A stretch of 64,000 nucleotides of DNA from Larix kaempferi (taxonomy: Eukaryota > Streptophyta > Pinopsida > Pinales > Pinaceae). A program made the translations under genes and the position numbers. A model generated the notes under the pieces. It had not been told where the DNA came from. It worked only from the letters and a program-made list of their open reading frames with translations, and searched no databases. The stretch spans positions 3,596,001-3,660,000 of the forward strand of contig BSBM01000059.1 of the NCBI GenBank assembly GCA_027924585.1, in the 5' to 3' direction. Positions 20,869 through 32,904 of this stretch are shown piece by piece (position 1 is the stretch's first letter; every line of letters starts with the position of its first letter).

Positions 20869-23800
20869 TGTTATCACATATATAGTAGCCAGGCTACCAT
20901 ACACTATTTTTCTGATTCCAGTACACTTTTCAGCCAATTCCCATACATTGAGATGCTAAGATGAGCATCTATTATGGATCATGATTATTATAAGGATAGC
21001 AGTTTTGTTCCCCGTGCCATGACTGAGTTTCAGGACACTCAGAGAGATGACCGATGTAGCCATTTAGCCATTTGTACATAGCAGTCAGTATTGCCCAAAG
21101 TTACAGCAGCAGCTTCAGACGACAGATGTTGGTTCAGATTATGTGCATTCAGGTATATGACTCAACAGGTATATTCTCGTGTTATGGTTATATTGCTTTT
21201 ATATTGATTTTTGTAGCATGTCTTAGCATTTAGTATCATGATCTGGCGATCATATAGATATGTGGACCTGGTTGTATCTTTATATATATTATATTGTCCC
21301 CACTCAGACTTAGAAGTTCATTACCCATACTCATTGGTTTTACCCTCCCTAGGGAGAATAGAGGTGATCATTCCCACCATACTTTGGCCTGCTAGTGTTG
21401 GTCTCATTATTCACTGTCTTCACCCATCCATTACCTACCAGTTTGTTTATTACCCTGACTTACTACTTGACTAGTGGCATGGAGGACCTTCCCTCGCTTT
21501 AGCCTCTGTGTTGGATGAGATTCCCTGTTTCTTGTGTCTCGGCTCTGAGTTGGTGACAGAACTTACCTTTGGTGAGTTGGATTGTAGTCCTAAATCATTC
21601 AGGTCGATTGTATCGATGTTTGGCACTGATACGAAGTCCCCCTAGTCACTTAAGATGTGTTGGCTAAAACTAAAAGCTCATGTACTACTTATGGAAACTT
21701 ATGTAAATTCGCCCAGGAAACTGTAAACTCTAGAATGTGTTTATCAACACATGTAAGTAAAGGGCAAGAGCAATGAAAAGCTATAAATACTCCTTGAAGA
21801 GTATAAGAAAGGTCCAAAAAAGCAATGGTTCTTAAACTCTACATCTAAACAATTGTTGACCTTATGTATATGTACAAACATGCCCTGGATGCAAGCTGCA
21901 ATTAGTTGTGCTTCTTAGCACACCTGAGATCCGAAGGGTTATGTAGGCCAAAAAGGCCATAAAGTAGACATGGTGCCTAAGTTGAATAAGCACTCTTTGA
22001 ACAACTTACCCATATGTGAGCCACTGCCATCCCCCGTGTTACTGCTTGTCCAGCATATGTTAGAGTGAGTATTCCCTTTCCATTTCCAACGTGTCACAAT
22101 GTCAAGTCAGTAGTCATCCCTTAGCCTAGCCTTTTAATTTTTAGCCCTCACCCTTCACTAGCAAATTGATCACAACTGTGAAGTGAGTATGGTCTTGAAA
22201 GTCTAGTCTGAGTAATAATAATAATTAATGACTTTATATATTTGGTTTTAAATCGCCAGTAATGATTACTTCTTGTTATAATTGTTACTTGAATGAATTG
22301 TAGAGCATGCATTAACCTTTGGCACTTACAGCAGTTTGATAATAGCCTGAGTTATATTATTGGTTATTTTGACTTGGTCAAACCTAGTTTGACCAAAGTC
22401 AAGCACAAGACATGAAGTGGCAGACCTCAGACGATACAGAGATATGATATATGGTCTGGTACAGGTCACCAGGTGATTCTATGCAGTGGTTTCAAGCTTA
22501 TCATGATGATTTGTGCTTTTCAGCACTTTTACAGATTATTATTATTTGGTCTGTCAGGTATGTTGGATATTTATTATGATCATGCAGAGATCTATATGGT
22601 GTATGAGTACACATATTAGATGGATTTGTGCTCTTTGAGTCCAATGAGACAGTCTGTTTTCGGTTCCGGGTAGTTACAGTAATTATTAGCCTCGGTAGAC
22701 TATCCTAGTGCAGTTTTGGCCTGTCAGATGGCTTATCAGGGCAAAAGGTTGGACTTGACTGGTTCACCTAGGGCATTGTGCATGGAGGGGGTGGTCCAGC
22801 CACTTGTTATTACCATATTACCCCCCTCCCAGAGAGCCTGGTGGGATCACCTTGAAAACCCAGGCACTCCAGGAGGCAGTTTGGGCAGTTTCACACTTCC
22901 CAAGGCAGATTAAAAATGGTAAAACTGGTTACTAAGGGATTCGATTTGGGCTACTGAGGCAAGGGATTGGCATGAGATGACTTTTGATGATGAGTGGAAT
23001 GTCTTCCACACCTTCTCCAGCAGTTTCAGCTTTCAGTGGGGCCTACACTCATCACTCCGACATTTTTTGTGGATTTCTGGAGCCTCCTAAGGCTCACGAC
23101 TTTTCCAGAGAGGTACGATTTGGTGCTTAGAGCATTATTTTATTGATATTGTGCCATGGGGATTGACCAAGGGTGTTAGAAATTGCCCCTTAGACCCACC
23201 ATGAGCTAGATCTTATATTTTATCATTGACATTTCATGGGATCCCCTCTCCTAGGGCGATTTGGTCCATTGATGTATTATTTTATCATTGATCCACGTAT
23301 TTTTATGTTCAGCTCATCTCAACCATTGATTAGATCACTTTCATCTTTTAATCTTAGCCATCCATTCAAAAGGTGGTTAGGGTTTTGGTGTCTCTCCATC
23401 CTATTTAAAGGAGAGAGCTCCTCATTGTAGAGGGGACTTTTGGCTCTGGATTATTGGAATAGAAAAATACTATTGCATCTACTTGTTGTGTTAAGGTGAA
23501 TGTTTTTGGAGTTTGACTATTTGTTCTTCCTTTGCACTGGGTTATTGGAGATTATCTTGCTATCTTTTGTTCCATGTATTTTTCATCTACAGGTGGAGGT
23601 CGAATTGGTTCAAGGAGGACGCATTGGTAAGGGAAGACTCTCCCTGCTTCTTCTTTGGGTTTCTTCATCGGTAACAGGGAGTATTACTGTCTTAGTACCT
23701 TCTACTTCATGTTATCATTTGCTATTTGCTTGTATTTCCTCCATGATCATTCTGGTTGAATCGAATTCCTTGGTTTGACAGGTAGAGGAGGGCGCACGTG

Positions 23801-25020
23801 TGGACTAGGGCATCACTTCAAGGCAAGAAAAATCAACAATCTCTCATTTGTCTCTGCAGGAACGTTCCTCAACAACATGGCAATGTCATCCATCACTCAG
23901 GCATGATCTCAAGGTAAATTTCGCATTCCATGATCTATCCATTTGTCTAAGTCATTAAAACCCTCATTTTTCCTTTTTTTAGATCTACTTGGATCTAGCA
24001 GGCTTTTGGGTAAAATATTGAAAACCCGCCTCTATAGCCTCCACAGCAATTTGGATCTATAGTTTGGTGTGGATTGGCTTCCATTTGACCCTTTTCCCAA
24101 GGCACATTAGCCTCCTTGAGGGAGGTCGCGCTCCTTGAGGGAAGCTATTGGGGCTAGTTCCAAGACGTGGGTAGGTGAGATCCTGCTTGATTTGCACTCC
24201 TCTCACTTGATAACCTACCCCTAGTACCTCACTTCTTTGATTTTTTCCTTGTGGGCCCCATTCCTCATTTTGAGGGTTGTGCCCCACTTGGGTCATTGGG
24301 TGATGTACTTTAAATCTCAGATCTACTGAGATCTAGCCATTGGATGCCCTTGATCTTCAAAACCCACCTTGCTTTGTACCTTGACAACCCCGATCTACAT
24401 TTTGGTGGACATCCGACTCCATATGGCCCAAATTCCAAGACACTGATCTTCTCCAAGCCTTCACGACTTTCCTAGGTTGTCAAATTTCTCTATGGGTTGA
24501 TCTCTGTTTGGTTGCTTGCACACTTAGATACTGTCATATCCCTTCATCAAGCATAGCTAGAAAGCCCTAACTGACAGATCTACGTTTGGGACACTCTCCT
24601 TATTTTAAGGGTCATGTTTCCCAAGGCAGTTATTTTGACTATTTTGAACTAGCTTTGAATCCTGGAATCATACTTAATCCTAGAATCACTGTGTGTTATC
24701 TTTCCTTATCATATCACACCTTTCCTAAGCCTCCCCAGTGGTCATAACTCCTCAATTCTAGGGTTCTATACCTGTCACCCTGCGTACTTCATCTGATTGT
24801 TTTGATCTGGTGATTGGGTTGATCTCTCCTATCGGGAGTAGATCTGGGTCTCCCCCTTGCTATCTTGGCTTTGATAGCTAAAGCGAAGAGTGCCTTGGTG
24901 GGCGTGATAACCATCCTTTTGGGAACTAGGGCTCTCTTGGTTCACCACTTTAGTTGCGTGTCCCCTCTACCATCCACCTTGGATCGATCTGTAGGGGCAA
25001 CTACAAGATTGGTGATAACA
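20869..25020 (+). mobile_element. Solo LTR, 4152 bp, of the giant gypsy family
   Basis: It starts TGTTATCACATATATAGTAG and ends ATTGGTGATAACA, the same termini (TGTTATCAC...GTGATAACA) as the 4537-bp LTR of the array, in the opposite orientation. Colinear similarity is visible along its length, for example near 21240-21400 against 38500-38640 and near 23400 against 36400. It is flanked by the 5-bp direct repeat GGTAC (20864-20868 and 25021-25025). There is no internal region, so the two LTRs of an ancestral element recombined to one. Divergence from the array LTR is high, so this is an old insertion. Confidence 0.9.
23392..23415 (+). promoter_or_regulatory. Putative LTR core promoter: TATTTAAA box in an inverted repeat
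   Basis: TATTTAAA (23402-23409) lies between CTCTCC (23392-23397) and GGAGAG (23410-23415), which are reverse complements. The young LTRs have the same arrangement (36408-36431 on the minus strand and equivalents), so it has been kept over a long divergence. Promoter function is inferred from TATA-like sequence and position only. Confidence 0.5.
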
Positions 25021-25300
25021 GGTACCTTAACCAAAGATGCCTAGCCATACACATGCAAAGGAACCTCAGGCTTTGTTCCCATATTCTTTGGCCTCCTGCT
25101 AGACAAACATCCACCAAAAGGATCACTTCCTTTTCCACAGTGCTCCCATCTGTTAGGGGCACCAAGCGACACACTGATAGCATCCTTGCTTTCAACTCCA
25201 GATCAATGAAGACCCCCGGTACCAACCCTACTTCCTAGAGATCTATGCAACATTGCCAATCTAAATCCTGTACTAGTAGCTAGATGAGATCACCCAAACT
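25021..25300 (+). pseudogene. LINE ORF2 C-terminus and 3' UTR, right of the solo LTR
   Basis: After the second GGTAC the LINE continues with LNQRCLAIHMQRNLR, matching KCLALYFQEAFR at the same place in the minus-strand LINE copy. It then runs into a non-coding tail similar to the LINE 3' UTR (AGGGGCACCAAG near 25156 against the same words near 33000). The right end is approximate. Confidence 0.75.
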
Positions 25301-26432
25301 CCAATGGCAAGTAACCTCTTCCATGCAACAACACAGCGCATTGTCTGGATACTACTAGCCTCCTATCTTGAGTTTTCTCCATTTGGCATAGAATGTTAGG
25401 AGACATTAATCTAGATGCCTTTGATCTACTTGCATCATCATTTGTATTTTGGATACAAGATCCATTCCCATTATACATTTTTCTCTTATAGAGGCTTTCC
25501 TCTCTCAGAGTTTGATTTCTCAAGATTTAGCTTAGATCCATACTTGACATTCTATATCTTGATTTTATAAGAGTTCTCTTGACACTCCAACATTGTACCT
25601 AGCAATCCCATTGACCAACTTTAGTGGTCATTTGTTGGACATTAATAAACTCATCTTAGTGTATCTTATTATCTACTTTCAATGAACCCTTCTCCTTGTA
25701 TCCATTCAGAGTTTCTCTCACAATCCTCTACTTCTTCAATAGTTTGTCAAATGGCTTCATGGGAACTTCTAAACTAAGTAGGAAGGACTCCCTATGCCTC
25801 ATTTTTTCACATTTCCTCATCCTACTGCACACAAGGATTTACTAGACTCTTGCTCTCACATGCATTTGCTATGAAGCAAAATGAGCTCAATCGTTTTGAG
25901 TACAACATTAGAGCTCATGTATTTCATCTTCATCATGTTCCTGCTACATTAATGTTTCTATCAAGACTCTCAACAAGCTTCCACTGACTATTTTCTTCAA
26001 CAAAGAGGATATCCAACAACTTTCTTCCATAAACCTCTTACCTTCAACAAAGCACTCCATTTTTAGCAAGGACATGGATTCATACAAAGATCCCAACTAC
26101 ACAATGACAGAATATTATTTTTTGCTTCATTGGAAGGTGTGTGCCAAGTACCCCAAGTACAATACAAATTGGGGATGATTTAAGGGAGGAAATTATTAGA
26201 CATGATCACATGGACTGTTATATTTTATTTTATACTATTGTGTATTGTAAATATTTCTATTTACATTTCCCTAGAAGTCTCATTCATCCTGAACTTTCTT
26301 TGTACATGTTTCTTTTGTTATAAGTCACCTTCCTCTAGAGGCTTCCTTCATTATAATATATTGGAGGCATGGTCAAACTTGATCACTCTTCCACACTTTT
26401 GTACTCTCTATATGGTGGAATTGTTGAATTTT
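25301..26432. other. Unassigned sequence holding the copia target site
   Basis: No domain is recognised. The stretch from about 26180 is AT-rich and non-coding, and its last five bases are the left ATTTT target duplication of the copia element. The copia insertion split whatever this sequence is; it continues at 32503. Confidence 0.4.
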
Positions 26433-26850
26433 TGTTTGAATAACAGGTACACCCACAGAGACCGAACACCAAGGACACTGCTCACACACAAAGATCATAG
26501 ATCAGTACACCAGATGTTTGACCTGGTTAAAACCCCCTTGAGGGAAACAGTCCACGGCCCCGGCCAAATAGCTTCTACGGAGTAATTTATTATGAAAAAG
26601 AAAAATATCACATGAGCTTCTCTCAACAATGGATCATTCGGTAAGTGACCCTCCATGCTCTTTAAATAGAGATCATGGACCAATCCGGTGTTAAGCCACG
26701 GATCAAGTGTCGATAAGATCGAGAGAAGTTGAACCGTCGGATCACTTTATATCGTGACCGTCGGATTACATATATACAAATGCCTACCTAACGAATATAT
26801 TAGACCAAGTTGAACTTTACTAACTCCTAAGTGTCAAAAATATCCTAACA
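26433..26850 (-). repeat. 3' LTR of the copia element
   Basis: This is the 3' LTR in the element's own orientation. It is bounded by ATTTT on the left and by the polypurine tract on the right. It shares termini and about 95 percent identity, by eye, with the 5' LTR. Confidence 0.95.
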
Positions 26851-26860
26851 TCCCCCCTTA
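26851..26860 (-). other. Polypurine tract of the copia element
   Basis: On the minus strand TAAGGGGGGA directly precedes the 3' LTR. It is the expected plus-strand primer in reverse transcription. Confidence 0.85.
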
Positions 26861-26934
26861 AGAACAACTTGCGGTAGGATTGAAGGATTTACAAAGGTGA
26901 CACAAAATTAGGAGAAGGAAGGAGGCACTAAAGC

Positions 26935-28250
26935 CTATCCCCCCTTAATGACAACTTCATGTACTCCTAGCATAGCTTGAAGTTTGGAAAACTTCGCTTC
27001 TGTAAGAGACTTGGTGAAAATGTCTGCAACTTGATCATTTGTTTGACAATATCGCACTTCAAGAACATGATCCTGGAGGAGCTTTCTAATGAAGTGCATC
27101 TGAAGTTCAATGTGTTTTCTGCACTGATGTTGGGCTGGATCTTTGGCTAACTGAATGGCACTCTGATTGTCACACCATAGTGTAGTCGGATGCTGCTGCT
27201 GGAACCCAAACTCTGAAAGGATCTGACGAAGCCACATAGCTTCCTGACTAGCACGAATAGCTGCACGGTACTCGGCTTCGGTTGAAGAAAGAGCAAGTGC
27301 ACTTTGTTTCTTAGAAGCCCAAGAAATAGGTCCTAAACCCAGAGTGAATACATATCCTGCAGTGGACTTCCGATCATCAGGGTCACCAGCCCAATCGGAA
27401 TCAGTGTAACCAACTAAAGAAGGAGTCCCCCCCGAACTGTAATGTATCCCGAACTGAACTGTACCTCAACCATACCGAAGGATTCTTTTTGTTGCTTTCC
27501 AATGACTTTCATGAGGGCATTGCATATATCGGGCCACAAGACCAACAACAAAGGAAAGGTCAGGACAGGTGTGAGTTAAGTACAAGAGGCTACCAACAAG
27601 CTGACGTTATAAAGTAGCATCTACTTCAGGTGTTGAACAAGTGGTAGAAAGTTTGACTCCAGACTGGAAAGGAAAGGGAGCTGGTTTTCATCTTCCATGT
27701 GAAAGTGGCGGAGAAGATCACAGGAATACTTAGACTAGGAAAGAGATATACCTTTCTGGGTTTGCAAGACTTGGAGGCCAAGAAAATAGTGCAAGTGTCC
27801 AAGGTCTGTCATTTCAAACTGTTGTTTAAGACTTCACTTCACATGGTGGATAAATTTGGGGTCACTACCAGTAAGGATTAGGTCATCAACATAAAGGACT
27901 AGGATTATGAGATGGTAATTGACTTTCTTGGTATAGACATTTGAATCAGAATGGCATCTACAAAAACCAGTATCTAGAAGAAACGTGTCCATTTTAGCAT
28001 ACCAGGACCGAGGGGCTTGCCTAAGGCCATAGAGAGATTTCTTGAGGCGACAGACAAGGCTGGTGTCAGACTGAATGTAACCAGGAGGTTGTTCCATGTA
28101 GATTTCTTCTTACAAATTCCCATGCAAGAAGGCAGATTTAACATCCATCTGATGGACTTCCCAATGACAAGATGCAGCAAGGGCAAGAACAAGGCGGATG
28201 GAATTCATTTTGGCTACGGGTGCAAAGGTTTCGGTGTAGTCGATGCCTTA
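26935..28250 (-). pseudogene. Copia reverse transcriptase C-terminal part and RNase H
   Basis: Minus-strand frames give [28 protein letters not shown] and EQPPGYIQSDTSLVCRLKK, then YGLRQAPRSWYAKMD and LYVDDLILTG, an intact YVDD catalytic site. RNase H follows with YTDSDWAGDPDDRKSTAGY, SSTEAEYRAA, TLWCDNQSAIQLAKDP and VADIFTKSLTEAKF. Stops occur after KGFSQV (28248-28250), after FLHGNL, after FIHHVK and at later points. The region ends with a stop just inside the polypurine tract. Confidence 0.93.
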
Positions 28251-29584
28251 CACTTGAGAGAATCCTTTAGCAACTAGTCTTGCCTTATGTTTGTCAATAC
28301 TTCCATCTGGTCCATATTTGGTTCTGTAAACCCACTTACATCTGACAAGTTTTCTGCCTTTGGGAAGAGGAACAAGATCCCAAGTGTTATTTGTCATTAA
28401 GGAATTGTATTTTTCATCCATTAATGCATCCCAATCTGGATGGCCAGAAGCTTCTTTAAATGTATCTGGATCACAATTTTCTGAAACTTGAGCCAGAAGT
28501 AATGAGGCTCGTTGAAACTGAGAGCGAGTACGACGCTGATCTATAGGATCACCAGCAAGATCACCTGTAGCTTCTCTAGTAGAACAAACCCATTTAGGAA
28601 GCTGTGAAGCTGGTGCTGGAGGAGGTGGAGCAGGCGGAGGAGGATTTTCATCCTCACTATCATCATCATCTGAAGAAGTAATTGGAGTAGGAGAAATATC
28701 AATAGGTGAAGAAGAGGAAGAAGATGATGGCACAAGCGCCGAATTAGGCTCGCAGGCCAATATATGTTCATCAAATTTGACGTCTCTTCTTATAATTATA
28801 TCATGAGAATGTGGCAGAAGAAGACTATAGCCTTTGACATCTTCAGAATAACCAACAAATATATACTTTTCACTTTTAGGTTGTAAAGCTTTCTGTTTTT
28901 CATCCGGAATATGAGCCCGTGCTTCACTACCAAACACACGGAAAAGGCTGACATCTGGTTTATTTTTACTCCATGCTTCTTCCGATGTAATCCCTTGTAA
29001 AGCTTTAGTGGCGCTGCGATTAATTATATAATTTGCACAATTTACAACTTCAGCCCAATATGGAAGACTTAGTTCTTTAGCTTGGAGCATACAATTAGCC
29101 ATTTCTTTTAGAGTGCGGTTTTTCCTTTCAGCTACACCATTTTGTTGTGGTGTATATGGAACAGTATGTTGTTGTTGGATTCCTTGTTCATTGCAGAAAT
29201 TAGTGAACTGTTGTTAACAAATTAACCCCCATTATCAGATCTTAACTTAAGAATTTGATGACCACATTGTTTCTCAACAAGAGCCTTGTAGGCCAAGAAC
29301 ATGCCAAAAAATTCGCTCTTGAGTTTTAAGAAGTAAACCCAAGTGCATTTGGAGTAATCATCAATGAAAGTCAAGAAGTATTTGAAACCACAAAAGGAAG
29401 CAAAAGGTAGAGGACCACACAAGTCATTGTGCACAAGCTGCAAAGGAGCCGAGGCGTGCCAAGAGGCACGTTTGTCAAAACTGTCCCGATGATGTTTTCC
29501 GAGTACACAACCGAAATAAACACCATCCTTGCAAGAGACCATAGGAAGACCTGTCACCATAATTTCTTTACATAGTTGTTGCAA
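28251..29584 (-). pseudogene. Copia GAG-pre-integrase, integrase and N-terminal reverse transcriptase
   Basis: The first block (29584-29222) has LQLVHNDLCGPLPFASFCG and FLTFIDDYSKCTWVYFLK up to SDNGG, the integrase core. A stop follows SDNGG, and a one-base frameshift near 29210 breaks the motif that should carry the catalytic Glu. The next block (29102 down) reads MANCMLQAKELSLPYWAEVV and CANYIINRSATKAL, then the integrase C-terminus (VFGSEARAHIPDEK). An acidic/Pro-rich linker and the start of the reverse transcriptase (CKWVYRTKYGPDGSIDKHKA) follow. It is a normal copia arrangement, now inactive. Confidence 0.93.
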
Positions 29585-30994
29585 TTAGCGATAGTTTAAG
29601 TGACCAAATCGCTCATGCCAAAGCTTGCTCAGTTCATCACTATGAGCAACAAAAACTGATGGAAGTGAAGATGACCCAAAGTTGTCAAACTTGTACAACC
29701 TGGTAATATCATCAACTGTTCCAGTAGCTAATACATGTCGTGGATCTTTTAAGTTTGTGATTACAACTTGGTGAGGTGAAAACTCTACGGTTTTACCTTC
29801 ACCAGAATGAGTGATCTGGTATACTGATAAAAGATTACATGAAAGAGTAGGAACACATATTACATCATTAAACTGTCCATTGTCTAGATGAACAGTACCA
29901 GACCCTTCAACACTAAGTGATCTATCATCACCAACAAATATTTGTTTGGTGTTACAATTATTTAAATCAGAAAATATGTTTTTATCCTTAGCCATATGAT
30001 AAGATGCTCCAGAATCTATAATCCATTCATTTGAAGAAGAACGAGAAGATGATGTAAGAGCAAAACCAGAGGCTGAAAGTGCTTGTCCTGAAGATGAAGT
30101 TGAAGAAGAATCAAGCTGAATGTGATGCTTCTTCATTGCTGCTTCCAGAGCTTCCATCCTCTTAAAACACCTTGACTCGTCATGCCCAATGCGATTACAA
30201 AAGTTGCAATGTCTTTGTGTCTTCTTTCCTTGAAATTTGGCAGCTTTATCTTGTTGACGATAATTTTGAGGCTGAGAAGATTTAGGACCCTTGTTATTTT
30301 GATTTTGCTTCTTTGGATTCTTTGGATTCTTGTAATTCTTCGGACCATGCGACTGCTGAGCTACTAAATCCTTTTTTGAAGTACTGCCAGTATTAATTAG
30401 TCCAAGATGTAAGAGTTTTTCATGTTCTCTTATTAAAGAATCACAAAAAACATCAAAAGATGGAGCTTTGTATTGAGCTCCTGAAGAAAGAAGATTTTCT
30501 CTAGTGGAATGAAAGGTTGAGACAAATACAGAATATGCAAGCCCCAACTTGGCAAGAATGACGTAAATAAAGCCATCATCTGCCTTTATGACTTCACATG
30601 CAGCCAACAAGACTCTAAGGGTCTTAAATTTTGTCATAAAATCTTCCATGCAAGAAAAATTATTAGGATCTAATGTAATCAACTCATTCTCAAGCTGATG
30701 AGCTCTAATCTCATTTTTAATACCAAAAAGAGTATTTAGATTTTGCCAAGCATCATCTGGTGCATGAATGCCTTGAATATGAAACTGCAGATCAGGAGAA
30801 ACTGACAAACCATTTAAACCACGAGCTGAATCATTTCTATTTTCCCATTTTGCTAGTTTATCAACATCAGAGGGAGGAGTTTCCATGCCAAGGGTAAGTC
30901 TATATAACCCTTTGCTTCTAAGAATATCTTCCATACGAGACTTTCATACAAAATAGTTAGTACTGGTAAGAAGCATATCATTTGAAATTTCCAT
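29585..30994 (-). pseudogene. Copia Gag and protease
   Basis: The likely original start is ATG at 30994 (MEISNDMLL); a TGA at codon 17 sits where Trp is expected (NYFV-stop-KSRMEDILRSKG). From 30934 an open frame of 449 codons covers a Gag of the copia/UBN2 type, including AWQNLNTLFG and LENELITLDPN. A basic Asn/Gln/Lys stretch and a zinc knuckle CNFCNRIGHDESRC follow. The protease shows EWIIDSGASYHM. The frame stops at FGHLNYR, where the GAG-pre-integrase domain should continue. Confidence 0.93.
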
Positions 30995-32072
30995 TCTGAA
31001 ATAAATTACTTCAAAGATAAAAACAAGCTCGAAAAAATAATAGAGCTCGAAAAAATAAGCGGTTTAAAAAAAAAACGGCACTGCAATCAGCTTCCAGACG
31101 AAAAAGTTATGCCCTTTTAAATATAAATTGAAAGAGCAACCAAGGAACCACGTGGTGTGTGGAGATAAGTGCACACCAATAAAAAAATTCCCCTTAGTCC
31201 TAACTCAACTCCTAAGCTCACTTTTAAAAAATATATATGTGCCTTACTTCTATAAATAAGTGAAGGTCACTTTTACATAAAGTTGCTTAAAAAAAGGAAA
31301 AGAAACAACTTAAAAAGAATAAGAAACTTTTGTTTTTGTTTTTTTATTTTATAAAGTTGCTTCTAGAAAAGAAAAGGAAAGAAATTAAGTTATTAACTTA
31401 TGTGAGCTTTTAAGTAACTTCATTTTCTCTAATATATGAAATAAATGCAACAAATACTAACAGGATTTGAACTTAAACCTCTTTAATAAGTAACTTTAAA
31501 CCAAGTGAGCTAGAGTAAAAGCATAGAAAATATCGTAAAGGAGGAAGGGGTTTTTTTTTTTACTCTTCCTTCCTTGTTGTGCGTGCTTACCCCGCAAACC
31601 CCTGTTTCAACCTGCAAAACAACTTCACACACCAGAAACAGAAAAACAAGACAAAAAAAACTTAAGGGTTTCCCGTTCTCTGTTAGTTTTCTGTTAGTCC
31701 TTCCTGCAAGCGGAATGCCTTTCCTGCTATTTGTGGTTGGCCGAGACCGCCAGTATGTGCAGACAAGAGGCTATCACTTCAAGAAAAAAAAATAGAAAAG
31801 GAACAAATTGAAATGAAACAGAGACAGAAAAAAGTGTGGAAAACAAAACAGTATACCTCAGATCTGCGAAAAAGGTCGCAGTTAGGGAAAACAGAAGCCT
31901 TTTCGTACAAAATGAAGGGCGATCCCTACTGCAACCAACGCTCTGAACACAATGGAGCGCTTAAAACAGTCAAAAAATGGCTAGAAATAGCAGATCTTGG
32001 CAATAGATCCCACAAGCACCCGCACCGGCTTCAGATCTAGATCGAAATAAAAAGGAGACGGCCCTCAACAGT
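30995..32072 (-). other. Long 5' leader of the copia element
   Basis: About 1.08 kb separates the primer-binding site from the presumed Gag start, which is long for a plant copia element. It is AT- and A-rich with no coding domain. The plus-strand open frames here (31574-32040) are not supported by any recognised motif. Confidence 0.7.
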
Positions 32073-32084
32073 GCTCTGATACCA
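32073..32084 (-). other. Primer-binding site, initiator tRNA-Met
   Basis: The minus strand reads TGGTATCAGAGC immediately after the 5' LTR. It is complementary to the 3' end of plant initiator tRNA-Met, the usual primer for copia elements. Confidence 0.92.
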
Positions 32085-32502
32085 TGTTTGAATAACAAGT
32101 ACATCCACAGAGACCGAACACCAAGGACACCGCTCACACACAAAGATCATAGATCGGTACACCAGATGTTTGACTTGGTTAAAACCCCCTTGAGGGAAAC
32201 AGTCCATGGCCCCGACCAAATAGCTTCTACGGAGCAATTTATTATGCAAAAGAAAAATATTACATGAGCTTCTCTCAACAATGGATCATTCGGCAAGTGA
32301 CCCTCGATGCTCTTTAAATAAAGATCATGGACCAATCGGGTGTTAAGCCACGGATCAAGTGTCGATAAGATCGAGAGAAGTTGAACCATCGGATCACTTT
32401 ATATCGTGACCGTCGGATTACATATATACAAATGCCTACCTAACAGATATATTAGACCAAGTTGAACTTAACTAACTCCTAAGTGTCAAAAATATCGTAA
32501 CA
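32085..32502 (-). repeat. 5' LTR of the copia element
   Basis: This is the 5' LTR in the element's own orientation. It is flanked by the primer-binding site on the left and the ATTTT target duplication on the right. It matches 26433-26850 without visible insertions or deletions. Confidence 0.95.
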
Positions 32503-32904
32503 ATTTTAACTTAGCAATATAATTTTCATCTCTTTCAACTCTAATTTAATAATTCATTTCATTCCACAATTATAGCATCACTCATTTGCAACGGAAAATA
32601 AAACAAGGATCACTGAAAAATAACAATGCACAAGAGACACAAAGATTTTATCCTAGGAAATCCAATAGGGAGAAAACCCAGCAAAGTTTTCTCAAAAGAA
32701 ATTAATCCAATACAAGAACAATACCAATTATGAAGATTAAGCCCTAGCACAAGAGTGTGCCCTTCTTCCACAAGAAACCCTATCGAACCTTTGAGAGAGA
32801 TAACAAACTTGTAGAGATAATAATATAACCCCAAAAATTACTCCTCAGGAACATGTTGTTGTGATCTGGATGCAATCGACCAATTGTTGGGATGGGGTCG
32901 AGAT
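32503..32904. other. Unassigned sequence between the copia element and the tandem array
   Basis: This continues the sequence split by the copia insertion. The middle has CACAAAGATTTTATCCTAGG and GGGAGAAAACCCAG, words like those in plant copia LTRs read in reverse, but no boundaries can be set. From about 32842 it may be the tail of the LINE that continues in the first array unit. No gene is seen. Confidence 0.4.

Larger units (their letters stand above)
26433..32502 (-). mobile_element. Structurally complete Ty1/copia retrotransposon (6070 bp)
   Basis: Two 418-bp LTRs (26433-26850 and 32085-32502) begin TGTTTGAATAAC and end TAACA on the plus strand. They flank an interior with gag, protease, integrase, reverse transcriptase and RNase H in copia order on the minus strand. 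The 5-bp direct repeat ATTTT flanks it (26428-26432 and 32503-32507). The primer-binding site and polypurine tract are in place. By eye the LTRs differ at about 19 of 418 positions, so the insertion is not recent. The coding region carries several stops and at least one frameshift, so it is not autonomous now. Confidence 0.97.

Noticed and set aside
31574-32040. Plus-strand open frames in the copia leader
   Set aside because: Low-complexity Lys/Gln-rich peptides opposite the element's 5' leader, with no family match or splice support.
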